From positions 183,501 through 247,500 of the forward strand of contig CAJNDS010002077.1 in NCBI GenBank assembly GCA_905221605.1: a DNA stretch of 64,000 nt, given 5' to 3'. The stretch is from Symbiodinium natans (Eukaryota > Sar > Dinophyceae > Suessiales > Symbiodiniaceae). The notes under the pieces were generated by a model, which saw only the letters and a list, made by a program, of their open reading frames with translations, had not been told where the DNA came from and searched no databases. The translations under genes and the position numbers were made by a program. Each line of letters starts with the position of its first letter. Positions within the stretch are counted from its first letter, which is position 1. Positions 55,225-64,000 of this stretch are shown in pieces.

Positions 55225-55359
55225 GGCCTCTCGAGGCTGGGTCGGAAGTTCATGAGCACATTCAGGGAGAAGGTGTATGCCATTTGTGACTTGGCTGTGG
55301 GGGTCAAGACATGGAATTTGAATTTGGGATTCGGACATGTGCGTTTCCGGAGCACTTGG
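55225..55359 (-). CDS. Exon, unknown protein
   Basis: Reads QVLRKRTCPNPKFKFHVLTP then TAKSQMAYTFSLNVLMNFRP, 44 codons; acceptor AATTGCAG, apparent GC donor. A second minus frame is open too. Confidence 0.5.
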
Positions 55360-55561
55360 CTGCAATTGGAGGTCGCGGCAATGGAAGGTAGCAATGTAGT
55401 TGTAGACACTCCACAACCCGGTCTGCCAAAACTCGGATGCGTGCGCACACACACATGCATAACATGTGCATAAACAGACACATGTATCACTGCATTGAGC
55501 TGTCAGAGATCTTCTACGCCGGGACCTCGGCCCTTGACCTCGACTCCCCTACACCCTACAC

Positions 55562-55868
55562 CCCGCCAGCCAGCGTGCACTGAGCAATTGCGGAGTCTTT
55601 CCTAAACCTTTCGCCAAAACCAAAATTCTCAGCGTTCACGGTCGGAGGGTCGCTGAGCTTCAGCATATTACTTGTGTTGCTAGATTCTACCAAACGCTTG
55701 GTGGGGCTCGCAGCAACAACGAAATGTTTGGGGTTCAGGGTCGTTAGTCTTTCCGGGCGCAAGGGCTCAGAGAGTAGGAGTGGGATGGTGAAAGTGGGTT
55801 TCGAGTGTTTAGCTACGGAAATGTTCATCATGAACTCAATTCTGCCTGGTCGATTGTTCACACGGCCA
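55562..55868 (-). CDS. Long exon, unknown protein (102 codons)
   Basis: The longest single coding block I support: RVNNRPGRIEFMMNISVAKH ... KHFVVAASPTKRLVESSNTS, NMLKLSDPPTVNAENFGFGE, RFRKDSAIAQCTLAGG. The donor is GTGTAGGG, a telomere-like variant. Upstream exon 56181-56100 (AAPKASVSTVITAKLEELRG) may join it. Not recognised. Confidence 0.55.
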
Positions 55869-56099
55869 CTCACCCTAAAAAGCGCTCACACACCCCTGGA
55901 ATGAGCATCAAAATGGGGTTTACAAAAATAAGGGACCCCTGGATCAGTCCCGAAACCCCACATTGGAGGTTCAGGGCTGAAACCCTAAACTCTGAGCCCT
56001 AAACTCCCGGAACCCAAAACCCTTGTAACCCTAGACCCCAAACCCTAAACAATAAACCCTAAACCCTAAACCCTAATAAATCCTAAACTAGACTCCAAC

Positions 56100-56181
56100 C
56101 CTAAGCGGACCGAGTGCCTTCCCACGCAGCTCCTCCAGCTTCGCTGTGATTACAGTAGAGACGGATGCCTTTGGAGCGGCT
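56100..56181 (-). CDS. Candidate exon, helical
   Basis: Reads AAPKASVSTVITAKLEELRG then KALGPLR, 27 codons, acceptor CCAAG, donor GTTGGA. Confidence 0.5.
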
Positions 56182-57055
56182 CTTGGTGGTTTAGGGTTTA
56201 GGATTTAAGGGTTTAAGGGTTTAGGGTTCAGGGTTTAAGGGTTTAAGGGTTTAAGGGTTCAGGGTTTAGGGTTCAGGGTTCAGGGTTGAGGGTTTAGGGT
56301 GTAGGTTTTAGGGTTCAGTGTTTAGGGTTTAGGGTTTCTCGCAGCCCTTTGATCAGATAATTGTCAGCGTAAAATAACTGTAGGGTAGCACGAGTTTAAG
56401 TTAGTACTCTGCAAATGTTCACTTCGTTTCATATGCATAGTTGGGCGCGTCAAGGATAATTGATGACTAAATGAATAAATCTGCAAACCCGCTATTGGCA
56501 TTCTTGAGACCAAGTGTTGCTAGTCACTTGCTTATAATAAACAGTGGGCTAAATAAAAAATAAAATATATACATAAATAAATAAAGATATATACATATAT
56601 ATATATATACATATTCCTACATGAACGAAACCACATGGACCTGTACTTCAATACCAGTTTCATGAACTTAAGGATGCTCTTGAGCATTCTACCACCCCCC
56701 CCCCCCTCCCCTCCTCCCCCCCCCCCCCCCCAAAAAAAAACACACACGCACACACACATATATATATATATATGTAAATAACGCATTGGTTCCATTAACA
56801 GAATTAGTTGGAGGTCATCTCTTAATGCCTGAAGGCATTCGAATGTGACCCTTTGGTTGAAATGTATTGTCAGATGCTGTTGAATAGAACAAATAGAAAG
56901 TTCTCCCGTGATGCAAGAGAAGTTTCATTTCTCCTACTCGAAACTGTTTATGGTTTTAAAGGGCTGTTTATTTTTAGGGTAAGAACTAAACTATGTCTGA
57001 TACATAGCTCCGTAGATGTTGCGAAAAATCCGAGCCTGTCGGAGTGGAAAGCCTG

Positions 57056-57160
57056 AGGCTGCTGAAGCATCGCCAGGCTCGAGTTTCCCAAGATTAAGCA
57101 TCGGGTGGCATGGATGTGCCAGCCGTCGGTTAAGACATCATGGACAGTAACCGACACCAA
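57056..57160 (-). CDS. Candidate exon
   Basis: Reads VTVHDVLTDGWHIHATRCLI then LGNSSLAMLQQPQ. In a repeat-poor, AT-richer block (56.3-57.1 kb). Boundaries uncertain. Confidence 0.4.
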
Positions 57161-57196
57161 CCAAACAAATTAAGCAAAAGCCTAAAACCCCTCAAG

Positions 57197-57266
57197 GTCC
57201 CTGCCACGTCTGTGAGATCGCCACCGACGTTCAGGCTGCCTCAGCTGGGCTGTGTAGGCTTCTGGG
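57197..57266 (+). CDS. Exon with GTTTAGG donor
   Basis: Reads PCHVCEIATDVQAASAGLCR then LL between CTCAAG and GTTTAGG. Confidence 0.45.
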
Positions 57267-57419
57267 GTTTAGGTTGAGGGTCTAGGGTTTAACCTTCCCC
57301 CCCCCCCCCCCCCGAGTGCCACTGGGGCGGGTCCTAGTGCAGGGCCCCCCGCCTTGACAGGGGCCACAGGGAATCAGGCAGCAGGCACAGAGGTAGTCCT
57401 GCAATAGTGGTTTGCAGGT

Positions 57420-57575
57420 TTTAGGGCTCATACTAACAGTCATAAAACACACTAAGAATAATACTCATGATTGGAGGAATAGAAATAAGCATAAGAGTGA
57501 TGCGAAGAAGAGGAACAATAAAAATGAAAAAATAAAAACTGCCATAAGTTACCAGTCATAAAAAGATAGTTTGGT
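57420..57575. other. AT-rich A-biased patch
   Basis: CATACTAACAGTCATAAAAC onward, about 70% A+T and A-rich on plus, unlike its surroundings. Could be organelle-derived or an old element; no frame is convincing. Confidence 0.35.
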
Positions 57576-57798
57576 TTTGGGGCTTTGGGGCTTCGAGGGT
57601 GTGAGGGTTGGAACGCAAAAGTTCCAGTGACTCTAGTCGCCGAGACTTAGGCCTTGGGGTGGAGGGAACTTCCCTGAGAGAATATCCGATCACAAGAGCC
57701 CTGTAAGGTTTTGTTGTTTCAGGGCTTGGGGATGTGCAAGTTCAGAGCAGGGGTCTTTCTGGGGTTTCGGGCCGTAGCTCAACTTCTAAGCACTTGAG

Positions 57799-57956
57799 CT
57801 CGTCGTCAAGATGCATTCTGCTCTGCATGCCGCGAGAGCTGATACTAACAGAATCCTAGTCTTCGCCTGCTGTAGCACCCAGTAGTTACGGCGTGGTTCG
57901 GACGTAGCGCCCGTATGATGTGGCAGCACAGCGTCCTCCGCTTCGAAGCCGCTTAA
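57799..57956 (+). CDS. Candidate terminal exons with a 26-nt intron
   Basis: 57799-57881 reads LVVKMHSALHAARADTNRIL then VFACCST; 57908-57956 reads ARMMWQHSVLRFEAA and TAA. GTAGTT...ACGTAG between them keeps frame. A 26-nt intron would be extremely short, so a stop at 57884 is the alternative. Confidence 0.35.
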
Positions 57957-58042
57957 CAGAGCAGCCTGGGCAGGAATACCTGGTCTTTGCGGGCTTAAGG
58001 TTTATGCTAGACCTCGCTGAAAGTACGAGAGATCTAATATAG

Positions 58043-58147
58043 GTGCCTTAATAATTAGAATAGGGTTTTGCTCGGTTATTATAGTATAAATACAAAGGGA
58101 TAACGAGGGAATACGATTAATTAGTACTTATTCCGACTCCTCTATTA
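58043..58147. repeat. Element family B copy
   Basis: GCCTTAATAATTAGAATAGG ... GGGATAACGAGGGAATACGA ... CTTATTCCGACTCCTCTATT. No poly-G run. Confidence 0.7.
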
Positions 58148-58581
58148 CCTCAAAGAGTCATGACCCTCTAGCATGCCGAGGATTGTGGGGCTGAAGGCAT
58201 TCACGTAGCTAGGACGAAGCATTCCCGAAGAACACTTTGATCACGCTCGGATGTAAGTCCTAAATCCGCTAGACCCTGAGCCATAAAAACCCCGAGTCCC
58301 ACTTTGCAGGTACAGTGACAGCACTCCAGCTCTCACAGACACCGGAAAGTTTGAGAGTTCAAGATCAGACCCTCGGGGGGAAGCCTGGGGGCCTGCCCCT
58401 AAACTCTAAATGCTGCTTTCTGGCAAAACCCTGAAGCACCCAGATCCCTGACAGGATAGATCCCCCCATGATGGCTGATTCCTATCTCTCTCGCACGCAC
58501 AGAGGTGTAGCAGGGTTCTAGGCGTGCGTATCTGCCTAGCTGGCCCCCCAACTTGGTACCCTCGAGCACTGCCCGGCCCAC

Positions 58582-58631
58582 CTGTGTAGCCGTCGACCAT
58601 TGCCGTCCGGAAGGCGGTGGAGCACATCATC
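58582..58631 (-). CDS. Candidate exon
   Basis: Reads MMCSTAFRTAMVDGYT, donor GTGGGC, acceptor CCTAG. Confidence 0.4.
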
Positions 58632-58685
58632 CTAGGCTTACGGGGTTCGGAGTTGAGGGATGAAGGCTCAATTGGTTAGGGCTTA

Positions 58686-58768
58686 GGGTGTTGAGGGTGT
58701 TGAGGGCTTTGAGGGTGTTGAGGGTGTTGAGGGTGTTGAGGGTGTTGAGGGTGTTGAAGGTGTTGAGG
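58686..58768 (+). repeat. Nonamer array GGGTGTTGA
   Basis: Nine units with one GCTTTGA change; a G-rich satellite not matching the telomere unit. Confidence 0.9.
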
Positions 58769-59288
58769 GTGGAGCGATGAGGATGTCCAAAAACTCCCTA
58801 ATCCGAGCACCTGACCCCAAAGTCCCCAAAAAATGAACGCCCTCGAAGCCTTGGGACTACATCAGACTTTGGCTAGCTTGTGGGATTCTAGGATTTAGAG
58901 CACTTAGGGGCTTCCATTCAGGATGAGGTTTCAGGGTTAAGGCTCCGAGGTTTTGGGACTCTGGGAGGTAGGCGACTACTCAGCCAGTATGCTATGACCC
59001 ACGCCCCGAATTCGGGGTGGCTTTCAAGTTCCCCAGGAAATCCGTCCAAGGGCTACACAGGGGAATATAAAGGTAATTACTGTATTCACCATTGCCCTCT
59101 TAGGAGGCACATGTAACGCCTGAGCTGCCCTGTGAATCCGATTATGGGCAGGTGTGGGGGTGTTCTAAGCAGGGCCACCATGGTTGTAACCTTGTTTAGG
59201 GCACTTAGAGCCCTACTTATAGGTGCCCATGTTCTCCAAGTAAGGTTTCGGGATTCAAAGATTGACGGATCCTAGACTGAATGAGTGC

Positions 59289-62200
59289 CCAAGGACTGCT
59301 TGACGATGACGTCGGTCACGGAGCTTACATTCATGGTGAAGCTCTGCTTCGTGTAGCCTGCGCAGACCCGATCCCTAAGCCCGGAACCCCCTGAGCTGTT
59401 TGTCCGTACAAAGCCCACCCTCATTTAAACCCGCAACCGCCCTCCAAGCCCTATTCGCCCCATACGAGCCCTATATAGCCTATAAGTGCTCCACAAAAGC
59501 CGCCAATCAGGAGCCCCGTCTGGGAAGTTTGTGTGCAGGAACCCGAGGCAAATTTCGAGCTCAAGCCCTGCGGCTTCTTGCTTTCCCTTAGGCTCTGAGA
59601 ATAAAGAGTTTTTTGGGGTTTGGGGTTTGGGGTTTGGGGTTTGGGGTTTGGGGCTTGGGGCTTGGGGCTTGGGGTTTGGGGTTTGGGGTTTGGGGTTTGG
59701 GGTTTGGGGTTTGGGGTTTGGGGTTTGGGGTTTGGGGTTGGGGTTTGGGGTTTGGGGTTTGGGGTTTGGGGTTTGGGGTTTGGGGTTTGGGGTTTGGGGT
59801 TTGGGGTTTGGGGTTTGGGGTTTGGGGTTGGGGTTTGGGGTTTGGGGTTTGGGGTTTGGGGTTTGGGGTTTGGGGTTTGGGGTTTGGGGTTTGGGGTTTG
59901 GGGTTTGGGGTTTGGGGTTTGGGTATAAGTTTAAGCTTCCCGGGTCTGCCAGCGTGTTCAAGTCCTGGCAAGACCCTAAAGCCCTAGCCCCCCAAACCCC
60001 AAACAATTTGCCTAAACCCCTAAGCCCCTAAACCCCCTAAACCCCCTCAGGGTCAACAGCCGGCCTAGCAGATTTGTGCCGTTGTTCCAGTTGCTCTCCA
60101 CGTCGCAGTAGGCGCCCTGGAAGTCGCGGGGCTGGTACAGCCTGGCCATCTTGTAGGATGAGGGGGGATTTAGGGGTTGGGATTTAAGGGGGTTTAGGGA
60201 GGTGTAGGGGGGTGTAGGGGGTTTAGGGGGGTTTAGGGGGGTGTAGGGGGTTGAGGGGGGTTTAGCGGGGTTTTGCGGGGTGTAGGGCAGGGGGGTGTAG
60301 GCGGTTTAGGGTTTAGGGTTTAGGGTTTAGGGTTTAGGGTTTAGGGTTTAGGGTTTAGGGTTTAGGGTTTAGGGTTTAGGGTTTAGGGTTTAGGGTTTAG
60401 GGTTTAGGGTTTAGGGTTTAGGGTTTAGGGTTTAGGGTTTAGGGCTTAGGGTTTAGGGTTTAGGGTTTAGTGCTCTTTAAGCATGCAAGGTCTCAAAATA
60501 TGCTGGCTAAGCATTGCGGGCCTTCGTGCACGGTCAATTGTAGAGCCTTTCGCCCCTGCAAACTCCAAACCGCAACTTCTCGATACGAAGACCCTCAGCC
60601 CGAAACCCTCACAGCCGCACATCCTCAAACCCGAAAACTGAACCTTACATTCGCTAGGATTCAGGGCTCAGAGTTTAGAGCTCTTTATGCTGAACCCGAA
60701 ACCTCAGACCCCTACAGCTGCGGGTTCGGGTCTAGGGTTTCTAGGGCTAAAGGATTGAAGCCCTACACAGCTTCCCCAGCTAAGGCTGGTCTAAGTGGTA
60801 CCCAAACCCAAACCCACAGACAAACTTAAAGAAGAGTCTTCAAGATGATCCTTGTGCAGGGATCGGCCTTGAAGGGTTGCCGTCAGCCATGCCCATGACA
60901 GTCACCTTGGCGACGTTTCAAATTTCGGGGGGTCGGGTGTAGGTGAGTTGAGAGGCCTTCGGATTTTGGGTCTAGGGAGTCTAGTGTCTAGAAGGTCTAC
61001 ATGAAGGTTCATGGGTACATTTTGTGTAGGACTATCGGTACCCTAAAGAAGGTGACAACCATAGCTACTTATAAACGTACCCAATGACCTCCAAGTAGTT
61101 CTAAGGGCCTTGAAAGGTTGAGTTAGCAGGAGCAGGTCCTTTCGCCAGGCTTAAGGTTTGGGCTATGGTCGCGGTTGATGTCCATGGGCTTCCCTTTTGG
61201 AGGCTTGTATGCCTCAGGCTCACCAGCACGAACCTCCTACGCCCTAAACCTCTGAACCGCAAGAAATGTAGCGCTTGAACCCTACACCATAAGCCCTAAA
61301 CCGCAAGAATGTTGGCTCCTAAACCGCAAAAGTGTGGTAGCTTGCCGATTTCAGGGTTTGGCAGTTTCGTGCTGCAGCCAATTCACCCGTCCCCTGAACG
61401 GACCACAAATGAAGGGTTCCACGTATGGGCCCTTAATTTGGGTCCCTTGTTTATAGCCCTTATATACACTACTCATAAACAGGGCCCATACTTCAGATCC
61501 CTATAAAGGGCCCATGGGTCCAACCTTAGAAAAAAGAGCGAGAGAGAGAGAGAGAGAGAAACAAGAACAAAACAAGAGAGAGAGTGAGAGGGAGACGGTC
61601 AGAGAGGGAGAAGGAGCTGTCCATCTGTTTGGCTTTCTACGGATCTAACGCTTGAGGAGTGTCGGGAGAGACCCTGTTCAAGAAATCTGGCGGTTTCTGG
61701 GCTCTCATGTGTTTTAGGGCTTTAGGGTGGGTTTCGAGTTGGGGGTTAGGGGTCCCAAAGGCTTCGCCTTTTTGAGTTGCTTTTTGTCACGGGCTAGGGT
61801 TTGGGGCTTTATAAGGTTTTGGGGCTTCTTGTTTAGGCGACGTCGGCCAACAAGGCCTAATTCCTAAATAAGGTCCTCTTAAACCCCATAGTCGCATACA
61901 TGATATGTCCCAAGGCCCCAAGAACCTGCCCAGCAAACCACCCTAAACCTTAAACCCTAAACCTTGGGATGTTCCCCCTTTTACTAACCGTCCCATTAAA
62001 CCAAAATTGGGATTTTTCATCTTCGAGCTCCGACAGATTTCGCTCCACTGCTCTGAACTCCTGTCTGTACACATCTGCACCTCACCCTACAACCGCTGAA
62101 GCTCCGAACCTGTAGAGTCTCAATCCCAAATGACCCTAAGATCCCGAAAACCCCTAAGGCCCCTAAGACCCCTCAAACCCCTAAACTCCTACACCCGAAA

Positions 62201-63915
62201 CCCCCACTCTTGACCCCTAACACCCCTAACACCCCCAAACACCCCCTAGCACCCCCGAGCACCCCCTAGCACCCCGTAACACCCCGAACACCCCCTGACA
62301 CCCCTAGCACCCCTCCTTGTAACATCCCGAAAACCCCCTAATCCTAAACCCTAAACCCTAAACCCTAATCCCAAACCCTAAACCCTAAACCCTAAACCCT
62401 AATCCTCAACCCTAAACCCTAACCCCTAAACCCTACACCCTAAACCCTAAACCCTCCGCGCTGTCTCTGGGGCCCCGCGCAACAATGTAGGCGATCCATG
62501 CGGCCACCAGAACAATGAGACACCAGGCGTCGGTGCACCCTCTCCACGTGTTAGGGTTTTTGGGGGGCTTTAGGGGCGGCGGGGGGGGGGGGGGGGGTTA
62601 GGGTGTTTTTTGGGGGGTTTCCGGGCTTTTGGCTTTTACGGCTTTAGGGGTTTAGGGCTTCAGGGTTTCGGGATTCAGGGGTTGAGAGCTCATAAGCTTT
62701 GGGAGCGCTCACGGCTTCAACGTCTGGCATGGAGAAGAAAGAGGCTTCCGGCAAGAAGAAGCCATGAAAGCGCTAAGCTTGTAGGGTTAAGGGTTTGGAG
62801 CTTAGAAACCCAAAACCCTAAACCCTGAGCGAGTTCCGCTGCGGTGTCACACGAAACCCCTGTAGAACTCAGCCTGCTTCTCGGAAGAACAGAGAGGCCC
62901 GGCTGACATGAGGCAGCGGTTTCCAAGAAGAGAACTCATGCCAGCCACGAAACCTTCAATAAACCCTTAGCGTTGCGTCACCACAACTGGCGGCATGAGA
63001 ATTGGCCGCCCAGTGGCCGGGTCCAGCGCAAGGCAAGTTTGCAAGATGGCAAATTGTGGCGGCTGATCTGGACCCCCCAAGAGTACCCCCGAAGAAGGGG
63101 CCTAAACAAGGGGCCTAAGGGTTACCTTGATGGGAGTGCTTAGGGCTCTTGAAGGGGGTTCGATCGGGAAGCTTGGGGCTTCAGGATGTAGTCTTACGCC
63201 CTTTCTTTGCCTGGGCTTGTCAGCAGTGACTTCTGAGACCAACCCATGGGTCGGTACAACTGAACCCTAAGTGCGAAAATCCCCAAAGCCAGAAGCAAAA
63301 CCCTTAAACCTAAACCCTAAGCTCTAAACAATAAACCCTAAACCCTTAAACCCTAAACCCTAAACCGCACGCGCCTCGGTTCGGGGTGGGGCCGAAGTCA
63401 TTGTCCTCCTCTTGCGCGAAACTGGGCGCAGCGTGCGGCTTGATCGGGTCATGTTCGCTTGCTTTTTATTCCTTTTAGGGTTTAGGGTTTAGGGTTTAGG
63501 GTTTAGGGTTTAGGGTTTAGGGTTTAGGGTTTAGGGTTTAGGGTTTAGGGTTTAGGGTTTAGGGTTAGGGTTTAGGGTTTAGGGTTAGGGTTTAGGGTTT
63601 AGGGTTTAGGGTTCGGGTTTAGGGCTTAGGGTTGGGGTTCAAGGTGTAGGGTTTCGGGTCGTGGGGCTTTGGGCCAAGCTCAAGTTACTGTAGGCGCACT
63701 TCTCACCGGCATTCTTCTGGGAGCTGCCACTTTGAAGCTTCTGCAGTGCTCTGTCCAGGTGCGGAGTTACTTTGGGAAATTCATGTTTAGAGTTTCGGGC
63801 TTCTGGCATTCAGAGTTCAGCCCCTAAACCCTAAACCCTTAAACTAAAACCCTACAGTCGCAAATTGGAATCTTCGCCAGGAGCCCCACTCAGACTTCTC
63901 GGTCACCTTCTCCTC
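59289..63915 (-). CDS. CTL-2: N-terminal part of a second choline transporter-like gene
   Basis: Exons, 5' to 3': 63915-63878 ([12 protein letters not shown]), about 63756-63700 ([17 protein letters not shown]), 63457-63375 ([20 protein letters not shown] then TPNR), 62539-62453, about 60905-60872, 60149-60043, 59357-59289 ([20 protein letters not shown]). Joining 63375 to 62539 through a GC donor gives [20 protein letters not shown], the family start GP..RxCTD followed by membrane segment 1. Then GMADGNP and [17 protein letters not shown] match GDPxRLxxxxDxxGxxC. Acidic, charged cytosolic N terminus as usual. The C-terminal half is not found in the window. The last listed exon is assigned by strand only. 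Confidence 0.65.
59612..59924 (+). repeat. Heptamer variant array TTTGGGG
   Basis: About 44 units TTTGGGG with a few CTTGGGG and two shortened units. Every A of TTTAGGG is G here. Long ORFs on both strands (GVWGLGF; PKPQTPN) are repeat artefacts. Confidence 0.95.
60043..60149 (-). CDS. CTL-2 exon with GTTTAGGGG donor
   Basis: Reads [20 protein letters not shown] then [13 protein letters not shown]; acceptor CTACAAG; the intron begins GTTTAGGGGGTTTAGG. Confidence 0.65.
60303..60470 (+). repeat. Telomere-like array (TTTAGGG)n
   Basis: About 23 near-perfect units. Confidence 0.95.
60872..60905 (-). CDS. CTL-2 short exon
   Basis: Reads [11 protein letters not shown], from acceptor GCCAAG; fits between CTL-2 membrane segment 1 and the D..G..C exon. 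AGG is present at both ends of the upstream intron, so the splice point is ambiguous. Confidence 0.5.
61540..61590 (+). repeat. (GA)n microsatellite
   Basis: GAGAGAG runs and interrupted purine sequence. The surrounding 61.0-62.4 kb holds no supported exon, only a half family A element at 61965-62000 and CCCTAA-like pentamer/octamer repeats 62155-62450. Confidence 0.8.
62453..62539 (-). CDS. CTL-2 exon, CTD motif and first membrane segment
   Basis: Reads [19 protein letters not shown] then ARGPRDSAE. The CTD motif directly before a hydrophobic helix is the SLC44 N-terminal hallmark. The intron begins GTTTAGGG. Confidence 0.75.
63375..63457 (-). CDS. CTL-2 exon, cytosolic N terminus
   Basis: Reads [20 protein letters not shown] then GPTPNR. 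Donor GCGCGT; joins 62539 in phase 1. TTTAGGG (sense) lies just downstream. Confidence 0.65.
63473..63614 (+). repeat. Telomere-like array (TTTAGGG)n
   Basis: About 20 units with two 6-base TTAGGG slips. Antisense to CTL-2. Confidence 0.95.
63878..63915 (-). CDS. CTL-2 candidate first-side exon
   Basis: Reads [12 protein letters not shown] after CTAACCAG, followed by GCGAAG. Charged, as expected for the cytosolic N terminus; assignment is by strand and position. Confidence 0.4.
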
Positions 63916-64000
63916 CTGGTTAGCAGAGGGACTGAGGGTTTGGGGTCTAGGGCTTGGGATATATGAGGTTTGGCGGATTCCCGAGCTTCCCGTTCGATGG

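Noticed and set aside
57420-57575. Mitochondrial DNA insertion (NUMT)
   Set aside because: Only A+T bias suggests it; I could not match cox1, cob or cox3 by reading, so it is left as an unexplained AT-rich patch.
59425-60031. ORFs of 100-193 codons reading GVWGLGF or PKPQTPN repeats
   Set aside because: They translate the TTTGGGG array; a 7-base unit with no stop in any frame gives long ORFs on both strands.
1-64000. tRNA, rRNA, spliced-leader RNA genes and CRISPR arrays
   Set aside because: I looked for T-arm (GTTCGANTC) contexts, rRNA words and evenly spaced direct repeats with unique spacers and found none convincing; tRNAscan or covariance searches could still reveal a small RNA.

Overview
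The window looks like nuclear DNA of an alveolate, most probably a dinoflagellate. Three things point there. (1) TTTAGGG-type telomere-like repeats and degenerate variants are scattered on both strands through the whole 64 kb, always between stretches of unique sequence. (2) Recognisable genes are cut into exons of about 40-150 bases with G/C-rich third codon positions. (3) Splice sites are loose: GT donors with almost no conserved bases after them, several GC (and apparently GA) donors, acceptors that often read AG|G, and short direct repeats across some introns. Coccidians such as Eimeria also carry dispersed TTTAGGG-like repeats, so the assignment is inferred, not proven. There is no bacterial gene, rRNA, tRNA or CRISPR that I can see.

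Layout. 0-5.3 kb: exon candidates, ending in a plus-strand model with a 44-nt intron made of telomere-like repeat. 5.8-19.4 kb: a minus-strand choline-transporter-like (CTL/SLC44) gene in about 19 small exons, the best supported gene. 19.5-32.2 kb: mainly minus-strand exon sets, including a gene with kringle-like and CUB-like pieces and a gene with Cys-rich and Gly/Gln/Pro-rich pieces. 32.5-35.4 kb: a plus-strand exon series. 36-38.4 kb: minus-strand exons. 38.4-41 kb: an AT-richer, repeat-poor island holding a compact two-exon gene for a predicted secretory protein. 41-58 kb: alternating exon groups on both strands. 58.5-63.9 kb: minus-strand exons including the N-terminal part of a second CTL gene.

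Repeats. Telomere-like tracts mostly read TTTAGGG on the sense strand and often begin exactly at a 5' splice site, so GTTTAGGG or GTTTGGGG serves as the donor. At least five families of small inverted-repeat elements (called A to E here) and two copies of a 0.5-0.65 kb element with TA target duplications lie almost entirely in introns; one 138-nt intron is mostly a family A element. The picture is of a genome whose introns are assembled from telomere-like repeat and short palindromic elements.

Exons without recognised homology are called from open frame, codon-position composition, splice signals and phase only. Many have a competing antisense frame, so their confidence is low. All coordinates and joins come from reading by eye.
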